Assembly: GCA_007570785.1 (NCBI GenBank)
Contig: ML664668.1
Location: 266,653-330,652, forward strand
Length of the DNA: 64,000 nucleotides
Reading direction: 5' to 3'
Source: Antilocapra americana
Lineage: Eukaryota; Chordata; Mammalia; Artiodactyla; Antilocapridae
Positions 44,831-56,009 of this stretch are shown piece by piece. Numbering within the stretch: position 1 is the first letter of the stretch; each line of letters begins with the position of its first letter. The translations under genes were made by a program, and so were the position numbers. The notes beneath the pieces are model-generated. The model searched no databases, was not told the DNA's origin, and saw nothing but the letters and a program-made list of their open reading frames with translations.

Positions 44831-46149
44831 AGTCGAGAACTAAATAGACCAATGGAATAGAAAGGAAAACTTAGAACCAGACCTGTGTGTCAAAATGTAA
44901 GCTATGATAAGTGGAGATAGAATTGATTGCTTAGTTCAGTGACTCTTAAGGTTGGTATGCAGAAAAATGGGGTTGTCTGATACTTTTTCAGAAGGTCTTA
45001 AAAGTCAGAAACATTTCTAAATGAATTTATAAATAACTATTTTCCATTTTAAAGTATAACTGCTATAAGTCACATGGAAAAAATAGTTTTTAGTTACCTC
45101 AATTAAAAACTATAGAGGCTTGCTATGACCAAAGATTTTGGTCTGGCTTAGTGATGGACTACATAGTTTGAGTAGAACTGGTTCAGTCTCTAGGGAGATA
45201 AAAAGCTAGACTTTATATAAAAAATAAAACTCATACAAGCATAAATCACCACTATGTATTTTATAAGCATATTCAGGATGTCAAAGTGAATATTTGTTTA
45301 ATGGAAGAAAACAGGAAATATATTTTGGAGTTTAAGATAGAAAAACAAGAGGAAAATGCTGCTAAAGTGGACAAATGAGAGTGTAGTGCACCATAACTTA
45401 AAGTATATTATTAAATCTATCTTCAACTGAAGTCATGAAAAAAAATCAAAGAAGTCAAGATTTTATTGTATTGAATAATAAGCAAATGTAAGAGAATATT
45501 AGAAGATTGAAATCTGGTATAAAAATTGTTAGGATATTGTCTATGAAAATGTCCAATATATCAAGTGCTTAAATATTTACAGGTAAATATTTATGACTTA
45601 AAGGTTAGTAATTCACCCAAACCAGAAAAACCTCATTTAACCCTCTCAATTTAACCCCAAGCTGATGACAAGGTTCTATTCAAGAACTTTTATTGTAATT
45701 CTGTACATGATATTATTGTCAAAACTCTCTTATCTTTTAATAAAAATATCATTTTATCAAGATCAAACATGTTATTTTGTATTCACACTAACAGTATTAA
45801 ATATTAATCAAGAATAATACAAAGTAGTTAAAAAAGGCAGTGTAGAGGTAAACAAGACTAGGTTATGGTATGTATTAGAAGTAAAAAAAGTTTGTCTTAT
45901 ATGTATTTTTGATATCCTTGGAATACCGATAAAATGGTTTCCTTAAAATTTATACATTTATTTTTATCTACAAAGGAAGGAATTAGCCTTATTCAGGTCT
46001 TTCCGTCTGTGTCTAACCACTGTGCTCTCAGAAACAGACCACCCTAGAGCAATGGTATCCAAAGTACATACCACAAGAGAAGATCTACTGGAATGTATAC
46101 AGAAGTAAAATAATAAACCTTCAGGTTTTACCTCATTCTTTTATAATGC
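44831..46149. other. Unassigned 1.3-kb stretch
   Basis: AT-rich, no gene or family recognised. Confidence 0.4.
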
Positions 46150-46151
46150 TA

Positions 46152-46205
46152 TTAGGTTGGCCAAAAAATTCATTCAGACCCAAACATACTTTTTGGCCAA
46201 CACAA
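46152..46205. repeat. Mariner-derived MITE hairpin, copy 1 (54 bp)
   Basis: Left arm TTAGGTTGGCCAAAAAATTC and right arm (reverse complement) TTGTGTTGGCCAAAAAGTAT pair along almost the whole element with nearly no loop. TA dinucleotides at 46150-46151 and 46206-46207 fit a mariner target. Confidence 0.8.
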
Positions 46206-46724
46206 TATGTGAATATTTTTATGCTTTCTATGCTTTTACATGTATGCATGCGTGTGTGTGTGTAAATGTATATATAACTAAAATACATTACAGGGAATGG
46301 TCAAACATTTTTAACTAATGAGATAAATTATCTTTAAAGTTTTCAGGACACTAGCAGTATACTTAGATTCTTATTATTGTCAAATTTCATTTAGGAGATG
46401 GCTGGGTACAATTGGGTCAGCAGTTCCAATTCCCCTGCCTAGTGACTTTAGCTATGCTCCAGCACATGAGAACATATCAGAACAGTAGTCCCAGGTAAAA
46501 GCATTTGTCCTAATCCTTGAAGCAAATATAATAAGCGTAGTTTCAAGGTCTGATAGCACTCAGCTTTCCTGATTGCCTTGAAGTGGTTCTGTAGAAATCT
46601 ATTTCCATCATCTCATCTATCGTATTCCTCTGTTTCTACCCCCATCTGAGATTCATTTTTTTCTAGTATTTCCATTGGCATCACTGCCTTTATGTATCAT
46701 TTTTATCATCTTCTATTGTGTTTG

Positions 46725-46845
46725 CTTCTTTTTAACACTGATATACAAAAGAACTGCATATATTTAATGTGTACGATTTGATGGGTTTGGATACATGCAA
46801 ACACCTGTGACACCATCACCACAATCAAGGTCTTAGAATGTCTTT
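46725..46845 (-). mobile_element. Old L1 3' UTR fragment, minus strand
   Basis: TGTACGATTTGATGGGTTTG with GATACATGCAAACACC and CCATCACCACAATCAAGGTC is a characteristic block of reversed L1M 3' UTR. Confidence 0.7.
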
Positions 46846-47404
46846 TGTTTTTAACTTCAAATAAGTTCTGTATTTGTGGCAAGTATGGAAACTGAGAGAA
46901 GGGAGGGCAAAAATTAGTAAACAATAAAATTAGAAAGCACTGATTATGGAAAAAAGCACAGTTATCCATTTATGACCTAAAATAACTATTCCTAAATAGT
47001 CTCAACATTTAAATAATATATGGAATATATAGCCTCAGTAAAAATCCAAGGCTAATTTCTTTTTAATAGAACATGACAAATGTACAATTTCTGATTAAGA
47101 GGAGCCTATGTCTACTCATGAAAATCTTGCGATACCACTAAATTCTTTCTTAAAATCACAATACAGAGCCCCAAGTTTTCCTTTTGTTATAGTTTAAAAT
47201 TTTTCTTCTTTGTCAAAAATTAACATGAATTCAGGTAAAAATAACAGAATGCCAATCAAGATATAATACAAATAAGAAACAGGGTACAAAAGCTTAGTTA
47301 TCCTGACAAAATGTGATTAGCAGATTTGTTATTTTTGATGGTGTACTTCAATATTTATAGTGACTTAAGATAAAACTTTGAACCATATCTGTTCATTTCT
47401 AAGA
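46846..47404. other. Unassigned stretch
   Basis: No gene or repeat recognised. Confidence 0.4.
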
Positions 47405-47532
47405 ACTTTAGATGGTGAGCACATCAGGGACAAAGAGTAGGGCTTGTTCAGATTTCATTTCCCCAAATGCTTAGCACAGTGACTGGCATAAACAACAGCA
47501 GCAAAACACATAGTAAATATTCATTGAAAGAA
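47405..47532 (+). repeat. L2 LINE 3' end
   Basis: ATCAGGGACAAAGAGTAGGG, AATGCTTAGCACAGTGACTG and CATAGTAAATATTCATTGAA match the L2 terminus. Confidence 0.65.
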
Positions 47533-47749
47533 AAAGAAAAGGGAATGATGGGAGAGAACAAATACCATTACTATTGGAGAAAAAGGATGCATAGCCTCCA
47601 AGCATGCAGCAAAACTATAGCTAGATCAAGGTCAACACTCAAATTAGTACTAATTGCCCATAGGTGCTTTCTGTTAGAACCACAGGGATACTGCTCAGTG
47701 GTTATTAAAGCTGGTAGAATTTTAGGGTCACTCAAGGAGGTAATACTGA

Positions 47750-47865
47750 CACCTGGGCCCTAAACTAACCACTCATATTAGGATTCTGGGATTGGAGACC
47801 AGACACTTGTAGTTTTCAAATGTCCTCAAGTGACTCTATGGTGCAGCCTGGTTTGTACCTCTTAG
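47750..47865 (+). repeat. hAT-Charlie-type MITE fragment
   Basis: CTGACACCTGGGCCCTAAAC, then AGGATTCTGGGATTGGAGAC and AGTGACTCTATGGTGCAGCC with TGGTTTG resemble an old Charlie-type non-autonomous element. Confidence 0.42.
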
Positions 47866-49194
47866 AAACGTTTTGCTGCATTCCACTCTCCTCCTTTCTC
47901 ATCTGATGCAGCTCCCCTCTCAGCAATCAGCAGTGCTGGTGTTACTTTACTCAACTTTCTGATATATCATTTCAGAAGGTCTTGTTCATCTTCATGTTCG
48001 TGTTTCAATGCTGTCTGATTTTTCTTAATCATCTGTTTCAGAACAAGAATTTCCTATGCTCCATCCTGTGGCAGAGTTACGTGTTGGCACTACAAAGCAC
48101 TGATCTGAAGTGTAATAAATATGCACGGAGAAAGAAACCAAGTCGTTTCCATCAGGACTTGAAAACATTAAGTAAATCCTCCTTTTGCTTCTGATGCTGG
48201 AGGAGAGGGTATTCTGACAAGGTCCATCAGAGAATTATACCCAAGTCATAGTTTCAGGATGTGAAGATCTAAAGAATGGAGTCCTCCTACACACATTATA
48301 ATTTGTCTTTTACCATACAAGGATTACTTTGATTTCACTTTGCTAAATGGAGGCCTGCAGAAAAATGGAAACCTCTGTGTCTTGGAAACATGCACATGGT
48401 AATTCTGAGAATGTAAATTGATATATTTCATGTAGAGCTCTTAGTCTGAGGTACTGGTGGGTTGCCAGATGAAAATTTTCTTTGATTATAAACAAAATAT
48501 CCATGGACTGAATCTGAAATATAGGAAAAATAATTCTAATCCTCACAAATACAAACTTCAATTATAAAGTGAAATTTTGACCAACATATGTTATATTGTC
48601 TAACTTTATATCATTATATAGACATGTCTTTTTTTCCTTTTAAATATTATTTGTTTAAAATTATGATTGAACAATCACAATTACGTAAAGATGTTTGCTA
48701 GATGTTATGATTTTTACTAGAGTATCTTGGAGAGAAATTTTCAATCCCATCACAACTAATTCCTCAATTTTAAAACACATGTTTTATCACTCTAAAATAA
48801 AATTCTTAGGTTATACAATCCAGCTGAAACATAGCTGTATATATATGCTAATACTGTAATGTAATATAAAAAACATTCATAGTAATTTATTTTCCTCAGC
48901 ACAACCAGACTGGGGGGCCTAATGACTGCAGCCAGATGCTTATTCATGAACTGAGAATCACTGTGTATACACTGTCTGAAAACACTGGGGGATTGGGTGA
49001 GTTAATTATGATTGGTATATTCATGGATAATATATTCAGAAATGGTGAACCACTGCAGACATTCTTCCTTTGAAGAAGCCTACATTAGATTCTAGGCTCA
49101 GATAGTCAAAGATTGGATTTTTACCTGCAAGAATATCCAGAAAGATCACTAAAATTTGTGTAGAGAATGTGGGAAAGTTTTGGTGTGGGAGGCT
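47866..49194. other. Unassigned 1.3-kb stretch
   Basis: No gene or family recognised. ORFs at 47982-48194 and 48343-48561 have no domain. Confidence 0.38.
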
Positions 49195-49335
49195 GTCCAG
49201 TGTACAACACCGTTGATTCCTCCGACTAATTGCCAGCTCTGTTGTCTGATGTTTCTGGCAACAAAAATGTCATTTAACATGTCCCCAGGCACCTCCTCGA
49301 GGTGACACAAGTACAGTTGGAAATCACTGATATAA
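49195..49335 (-). repeat. MER5A-like hAT MITE
   Basis: GCTGTCCAGTGTACAACACC, TTTCTGGCAACAAAAATGTC and CATGTCCCCAGGCACCTCCT, ending GTTGGAAATCACTGA, follows the reversed MER5 order. Confidence 0.52.
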
Positions 49336-49443
49336 CCTTCCTGATTGTTTCAAATGAACAAACTCTAGCCAACTCAAGGGCAAATCAAGTTTAAAAACTG
49401 AACAAGAAGATATTTTATCTTGCTATGGTCCACTTAAAATATA

Positions 49444-49521
49444 TTCAGCTGGCCAAAAAGTTCTTTTGGGTTTTTCCATAAGAGGTAACAGAAAAACCTG
49501 AAAGAAGTTTTGGCAAACCGA
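49444..49521. repeat. Mariner-derived MITE hairpin, copy 2 (78 bp)
   Basis: Left arm CTGGCCAAAAAGTTCTTTTG with GGTTTTTCC pairs with the right arm whose complement is GTTTGCCAAAACTTCTTTCA with GGTTTTTCT. A short loop around ATAAGAGGTAA separates them. TA sits on both sides. Confidence 0.82.
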
Positions 49522-49699
49522 TAGCAACTCTTCAATATACAGGCTCCTCTTGCTTTCATGTTGTCTTTAATTGCTTCCTTCCTAAATCCATTGCCATTTC
49601 TAACCTAGCATTCCTTCTTGCTACTTACATTTCTACTTACATTCATTACTTCATTCATGAGTCCCATTCCCTTCTAGGCTCATGTTCAAGTCCAAGGTC

Positions 49700-49815
49700 T
49701 CCAACTTTTCTGCTTTGTAGCTAGGTTATATTACTTCTTTGATTCTCAGTTTCTTCATATACAGAGATAATAGCAATACTTATAAGAGTGCTATGAAAAC
49801 GAACATGACACAAAG
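49700..49815 (-). repeat. MIR SINE, minus strand
   Basis: TTTGATTCTCAGTTTCTTCA, GAGATAATAGCAATACTTAT and AGAGTGCTATGAAAACGAAC are the reversed MIR core. Confidence 0.6.
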
Positions 49816-50520
49816 GCTTCTAAGAGTACAACTCAAAAGAAGAGTGAGGACAAACTTCCATTTGCCCATTCTAGGCAAAGGAAACTGACACCTGAGAGAC
49901 GGTTCCTCCAGTCCATAAACATGCATGAGAAGACAAATAAAACATTAGCAGAACAGAAAATTATCAGAACCCTGAAAGACAGGTATAAACTATGGATAGT
50001 TGATGGTATGCATTGGTTTGAGAAAGTCCACAAAAGTAATAGACTTGCCAATGGGACTTTAATGGTTCAAGTTCACTGGCCAAAATGGTGCCATCCCTAA
50101 ACAGACCTTTGATAATCATCGCCAAAGTTTCTCTCTCCTCCTTTACACATGTACTGTTGACCTTCTCCACCTCTAATTGCTACATAGTCTCTTTATTGTG
50201 CACCTTTGAATAACACTGTTTATTAGGCATCTTTTAATAACAGAGGACCATTATTATTTCTCTTATGTCCTAGGTGTACTCTCTCTGTTTCTCCCCATAT
50301 ACAATGATACATATACAATGTATACATATACATATACAATAATAGCTGGGCTACAGCTATCATTGCCCAGTTATGTACAGGAGTAAAGACGGACTTAATA
50401 TTCTAATACTGAACCTCATTCCTTTATTCATTCAACTAAACTACTCTTCTAACAATAGTTCATCTCTTCAGGTGATGCTATTGTTATTGGTCTGGGGACC
50501 ACACTTCAAAAACCACTGTG
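49816..50520. other. Unassigned stretch
   Basis: Contains a short ATACAATGTATACATATACA alternating tract near 50310-50340. No gene recognised. Confidence 0.4.
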
Positions 50521-50600
50521 TTGGGTTGACCAGTAAGTTTGTTTGGGTTTTTCCTGAAGATGCAATGGAAAATACTGAACAAACTTTCTGGCAAACACCT
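50521..50600. repeat. Mariner-derived MITE hairpin, copy 3 (80 bp)
   Basis: Left arm TTGGGTTGACCAGTAAGTTT with GTTTGGGTTTTTCC pairs with the complement of the right arm, GTGTTTGCCAGAAAGTTTGT. More diverged than copy 2. Confidence 0.78.
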
Positions 50601-50605
50601 GACTG

Positions 50606-51808
50606 GTGAGGAGGACATTACCAGAGACCTAAGTATTGGATGTGAAGTTGGGAAAGGGTAAAAAACTTAAGAATGACATAACCTGACACATAATGCACTG
50701 TGTATAATAAAGGCACTCCTGTGGGAACAACTAACTTATATGAGACATTAAACCAAGTGCAGTAGAAATTAGGTCTGAGCAGGTGGGAAGCAAAAACTAG
50801 AGTTGGAGGATAAAATAAAACGAGCTGCCAGAAATTTAAAAGGAAGAAAAGTAACCAAATAACAAGCCAATAATGTGGATCCAGGTGAATTTATGTGAAT
50901 GGTATTTGCTAAGGCATATTTAGGTATTTGCTTGACACATTCTAAGCTTTTAACATGTGATAACTTCAATTGGGAATATTTGCCTTATGGAATCTCTGGG
51001 GTGGATAAAAAACAAGATAAAAATACAAACATTATGCCAAGCTTTGACATTTTGTTACTCGGGCTTTTGAATGCCTGACAAATATAAGATTCTAACCTGT
51101 TTTGGCAAACACAAGGAACTTTGTCTTTCTGTTTAGATTCTTTGGATTACTCATGAGGCTAGTCAGAAAGAAAAGAGGAAAAAAAGGACTCATATGTTAT
51201 GGATTAGAAAGTACTCCAAACCAAGATAAAAAAATAAATCATAAATCATTCTCTACAATATACCACCACCTCTGAGTATTAAACAGGAACTATAATTGTA
51301 CTGAAACATGAGTCAAAAACTGAAATGTACCACAATAATTTGCTGAACTTTCAAAATTATTTTGAACTGTGGAATAAACCTGCTAATTTAAAAACCCAAG
51401 GCCAACCACTTACATGACCCTGTTTGAACTAAATTTGAATCTATATTTTGTCTATACTTGTACAAATGGAATATTCTAACATTTTCCAAACTATTAATGA
51501 ACCTAAAAGGAGCTGACCTATATTGTGATTGAGGCCCTAATTTTTAAATGGATCTTGTCTAGATGAGGCAATCTTTGGTAGATTTAAGTTCACTCAGGTA
51601 GCAACTACTGACATTTTAGCATCCTTGCTGGAAAATGACTTCTGGTTTCTGAATGGCCCACTATAAGGCACTGTCTTCAAAAGGAATACAACAGGGAAGG
51701 TTCAGTGTTCATGAAAATGAAAAGCCCATCTCTGATCAATTGATGAGCTTTGAATAAATGACCACACAGAAACAGATAATCAGATGGATAACTCAGTCTC
51801 TCTGCATA
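50606..51808. other. Unassigned 1.2-kb stretch
   Basis: No gene or repeat recognised between the third MITE and the solo LTR. Confidence 0.4.
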
Positions 51809-52971
51809 GGACTTTGCCGGGAGCCATCAGGATGCCCCGTCACTCGGATGACAAAGTCACGAGACTCAGAAGGATACTGCAAAGTGGATTTTCCTTCGGG
51901 GCATCCTAAGGCAAGGCCCCTCCTGGTATTTTTCTTGGGAAGTTCTGTTTATGCTCATCTGTTTGTGTTTTAGCTCATGTCAGATCAGTCCCAGTTAGAA
52001 AAAATTCATCCTGAGATAATTCCCTCAGACCTTATTTTCCTCAGAGGATCCAGGAAGGCAGATTCCCTTTCCCGAGGACTAAGGAGGAATAAGGGACATT
52101 TAAATAGATTACTATACCTCCTACTAGTTACTGGGGAGTTTACCAAGAGTTCTCTGGGGGTCATGGCAAAGCCACCACCAGAAGGGCTCGTACTTGGGTC
52201 ACCTTTCCACATCCCACTCCCCCGACCACTCCACGGAGGAGGCTCCCTTCCTTGAGAAAACCAGACTGGAATGGGACTTAGGAATGCTCATAACTGTGGC
52301 CAGCAGAGTTGGAGACACTGATTGCTTTAGGGTAGTGTAGGCATAGGAATTTCTTTTAGTAGTTGTAAGGTTAATAGGGTTTCATTGTTAAAGCAGTGCT
52401 GCTAAACTGTCTCTTTGTCTTTTTTTATCCTTCCTTGTAAAAACCAAAATAGGTTAATAGAATAAAACAGTTTCAAGCTTAAGCCCCTCTTTCTAGCTTC
52501 TACATAGTTGCACCTTGTCAGGGAACATTTGGCAGGAGGCTTCCTGTGTCAATCCCTGAATATTCAGAGATGAGTGGAGAGGCACACCTCTTCCGGGGAC
52601 AAAAGAAATGTATACATTCTTAAAGTAAAGTAACCATTTACAGCCTTCTTCCCTCTCGGATATAGAAAGTGAGTTTTTTACAACCCCCTCTTTTTGAGAT
52701 AGATTCTAGCCCTATGTTTCCTGGATAAGTTGCAAGATTTTTATCTTTGTTGAAAAGGCTATCTTGTAAGACAGTGAATATTTGCTCGCATTATGCTAAA
52801 TAAAGGTATGCTAGAGACATTCAAATGGTAAACATACTATTATTAAGTCTGATTATGCAGAAATCCGACCTTTTGCAAGGAAAATGAGCTTAATGTTAAA
52901 GTTGTTTGTGGTAGGCAAAAAAACAAAAGTTTGCATAAAATAGTTGTGATGTAATGGGGATGTTCTTTGGC

Positions 52972-52977
52972 TATAAA
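52972..52977 (+). promoter_or_regulatory. TATA box of the solo LTR
   Basis: TATAAA within TTTGGCTATAAAACTGTAAG, about 195 bp from the LTR end. It would place transcription start near 53000. Confidence 0.65.
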
Positions 52978-53001
52978 ACTGTAAGCTAACAGAAATAAAG
53001 T

Positions 53002-53083
53002 GAGAGACTTCTCCATCATCTTTTGGAGAGACTTCTCCATCACCTCACAAAACTACCAGCAATAAAGAGAGACTGCCTCATCA
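53002..53083 (+). repeat. Triplicated motif around the LTR R region
   Basis: GAGAGACTTCTCCATCA occurs at 53002-53018 and identically at 53026-53042, with a third diverged copy, GAGAGACTGCCTCATCA, at 53067-53083. AATAAAG precedes the first and third copies (52994 and 53061). Confidence 0.85.
53061..53066 (+). promoter_or_regulatory. Polyadenylation signal of the solo LTR
   Basis: AATAAA downstream of the TATA box, as expected for the R region. An upstream AATAAA at 52994-52999 lies at the likely transcription start. Confidence 0.6.
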
Positions 53084-53173
53084 CCACACATCGACTCAGC
53101 TCAGTTCTTCCGCCGACGCCACTCATCCCTCAAGACCCCCGGACCCCGCCGGGGCTGGACCTCAGCAGGACTT

Positions 53174-53570
53174 CTTTTCCTTTTATACATAGCTGGTATC
53201 AGTTTTCACTCTGCTGTATCTGAGGAGGTTCCCATCTCCTTTCTCACAGGTCTAGCTTTTTATTATGCCCCAGGATTGTCCCATGGTGATGGCTACAGGG
53301 TGACATCAAATAATAGTGAAGGAAATGGAAGCAATGAGAGAAATGGGCAATTCTATTTTGCAGGTACCTCTTTACTTCCCACGCCCATTTCTTATTCCAC
53401 ATACTCTTCTCCAAATGTTTTCCGTGCCATTAGTTTTATAACTAAATGCCAGGAAGTAATTAATCCAGCTGTTCTTCTAAATGTAGGTAAATTGTATTTC
53501 TGTATTTTCATTCACAAAATCCTACCTATAACATCCAAGTATTTACACTGTCCTCTTCAAATTTAACTCT
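53174..53570. other. Unassigned stretch
   Basis: Pre-insertion flank of the LTR, with no gene or repeat recognised. Confidence 0.4.
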
Positions 53571-53668
53571 GGGAGGGAGGAAGGGAAGGAGGGCAAGATG
53601 GAGAGAAGGAGAAAGACAGAAAGGAAAAAGGGAATGGAAGATGAAAAGTGAATAAGAAAGGAAAGGGC
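53571..53668. repeat. Purine-rich low-complexity tract
   Basis: GGGAGGGAGGAAGGGAAGGA followed by GA-rich sequence, with few pyrimidines on the plus strand. Confidence 0.85.
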
Positions 53669-53757
53669 AGTTGAAGTGACTTATTTATTGTATTTTTGCA
53701 TCAGAGCTAATACTATAGCCTTTCAGAAAAAAATCCAAGTGCTAAATGATTTCTTTA

Positions 53758-53815
53758 GGGATAAGAAGAGGGGAAACAATTTATAAGGGACAAGAAGAAG
53801 GGAAACAGTTTATAA
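53758..53815. repeat. 29-bp tandem duplication
   Basis: Two adjacent units, 53758-53786 and 53787-53815, each running from GGGA(T/C)AAGAAGA to TTTATAA and differing at about three positions. Confidence 0.88.
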
Positions 53816-54002
53816 AATAATATTATGTTCATAGAGGTCTAAGGAGAAAAAAATTAATAATCTGCAACTGCTGGTGGCTGAGGGACATGGAAAAACACAT
53901 CATTAACTGGAAATGATTGACAGAACAAAAGAAACCAGATATTCAAGAAGCCAGTTAGAAAAGAGGGAAAGTAGGTTTAAGTGTATTGGGCTCTACTTCT
54001 AT

Positions 54003-54095
54003 ACTAGTGTTTCTCAAACTTTAATCTTGTTAAAGTACAGATTCAGATTCAGTAAATCTGGGTTAGGGACTGAGACTGTTCATTTCTTTCCTTCC
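54003..54095 (+). repeat. hAT-Charlie-type MITE fragment
   Basis: AGTGTTTCTCAAACTTTAAT, then CAGATTCAGATTCAGTAAAT with CTGGGTTAGGG, resembles a truncated Charlie MITE. Confidence 0.5.
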
Positions 54096-54284
54096 TTTCT
54101 TTTTTTTTTTTAAATGACCATATAACTTTTTAATAAGAGAGCAATCCAAAGTCATTTCTGATGTTTATTTTAGGGCCCTGGAGAATTTTCCCTCAATTGA
54201 ATAAATTTTACAGGGAGACAGAAACCTCCAGTTTGTTTAGTATCATCCATTTCAGCACAAATTGTTTTATTATTATTATATAAA

Positions 54285-54565
54285 TTTCAGGTGCAGAGCA
54301 TTATAATATGATATCTTTATAGACTACAGGGTGATCACCACCACAAGCTTAGTTATCATCCATCACTATACATCTGACTCCCTTCACGTATTTCACCTTC
54401 CCCCCAACCCCCTTCCCCTCTTATAACCACTAATCTGTTCTCTGTTTTATTTTGCTTTTTCATTTGTTGTTTTTTCTTAGAATCCACATATAAGTGAAAT
54501 CATACTGTACATGTCCATCTCCATCTGACATATCACTTAGAATAATAACTTAAGGATCCATATGT
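54285..54565 (-). mobile_element. Old L1 3' UTR fragment, minus strand
   Basis: TAGACTACAGGGTGATCACC, AACCACTAATCTGTTCTCTG and AATCCACATATAAGTGAAAT with CATACTGTACATG are reversed L1M 3' UTR. Confidence 0.75.
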
Positions 54566-54869
54566 ATTGTCATAAATGTATGTTACCTATAGGTTTCTTG
54601 TAAATGTTCTTTCTTTTAAACTTACTAGATTATCAATGTATTATGAAACAATATATATAAAACTCAGGAATAGCCAGATTAAAAAGATATATAGGGCAAG
54701 GTCTGGGAAAAGGGTGATCACATTCCATGATCTCCCCAGGCATGCCACTATTCCAGGACCTGTTCACCAACCCAGAAGTCCTAATATTGTTTCTTAAATT
54801 GACATAATTTCTTTCTATTCCTAATGTTCTAGGAGCTTTTAGAATCACAGATAAAAATGTTTTATTTAT

Positions 54870-55990
54870 TCATACTTTTTTTTACTGTCAAATACTGTTT
54901 TCTTCATCAACTGATAGGATCTTATAATTATAATTATTATTATTTTTTAGTCTGTTGATGTTCAAATGATGAACTAACCTTGCATACTCAAAATAAGCCT
55001 CATTGGGCCTTGGTGTATGATTATTTTTATACATTTTTGGTTCAATTTAATAATACTTTGTTGAGGATTTTTTGGTATCCATGATCATGAGAGAGATTAG
55101 TCTGTAGTTTTCTTTTTATGTACTGTCTTTTTTTCAGGTTTTGGTATGAGAATGTTACTGTGTTGAGAAGCATCTCCTACTGTTCTATAATCTGGAAAAA
55201 GTAATATAAAGTTTGTGTTAATCATACTTTGAATGCCTGGAAGAATTCTTCAGTGAAGGCTTCTGGACAGAGAAACTTCCTTTTTCGGAAGCTTTTACAT
55301 TGCAAATTCAAATTCTTTAGTGGTTATGAAATTGGCTGATTTTCTGTCTAGTCCTATCAAGTGTTGAGAGGCAGGTGTTGAATTCTTAAGTATAAGGGTA
55401 GATTTGTTTATTTCTTCTTTTACAACCATCATCTTTGCTTTTTTGAGAGTCTCTGGTAATACAAATTTAGGGTTGCTATGTTTCATTTTCTGGTAGGTTG
55501 CTTGCACATTTTTTAGGATTTCATCTTGATGATTTAATTGTGGTTTTGAATACATTTCTTTATATGTTTTTATAGTTGTTCTGGGTGTTACAATATCTCT
55601 GACTTATAACAGTCTATTAGTATCAACATTTTACCATTTTGTGTGAAGTGTGCAAACCTTACTTCCATTTGGATCGTATTACCTTCTCTACTTTCAAGTA
55701 TGATCATTTTGAATATCATATCTTTGTTATAATTCTTTTTCAGTCATCAAATATGATTTATAAATCCCATGAGGAGAAGGATAATCAACTGGATATACTC
55801 ATATTTCTTCTCTTTTCATTTTTTTAATCCTGTCCAATGCTAAGGTTCCTTATTTTATTATTTCTATTTTGCTAAAAATCTTTCCTTTAGACAGTAAGAA
55901 TAGGTCTGATAGCAATACATTCTTTTAGTTTTTCTTAGCCTGAGAAAGTCTTTCCTTCTCCTTCAGTCTTAAAAGAGAGTTTCATCTGCT
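54870..55990 (-). mobile_element. Old L1M LINE ORF2 region, minus strand
   Basis: AACCTTGCATACTCAAAATA, TTGGTGTATGATTATTTTTA, TTTGTTGAGGATTTTTTGGT, TTAGTCTGTAGTTTTCTTTT and CTGATTTTCTGTCTAGTCCT are reversed ORF2. The part right of about 55650 is less certain. The 86-codon minus frame at 55295-55555 is a decayed piece of ORF2. Confidence 0.75.
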
Positions 55991-56009
55991 CTAAAATTTG
56001 GGGTTGACA

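Larger units (their letters stand above)
51815..53167 (+). mobile_element. Intact solo LTR, betaretrovirus-like (1,353 bp)
   Basis: Begins TGCCGGGAGCCATCAGGATG and ends GGACCTCAGCA, so TG...CA termini are present. Flanked by a perfect 6-bp duplication GGACTT at 51809-51814 and 53168-53173, the length usual for class II (ERVK/beta-like) elements. A TATAAA at 52972, an AATAAA at 53061 and a GC-rich end with CCCCGGACCCCGCCGGGGCT define U3, R and U5 in the right order. U3 is about 1.19 kb, unusually long. A 92-codon frame at 51977-52255 lies in U3, with no recognised product. No gag, pol or env adjoins it, so it is a solo LTR. Family name not assigned. Confidence 0.85.
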
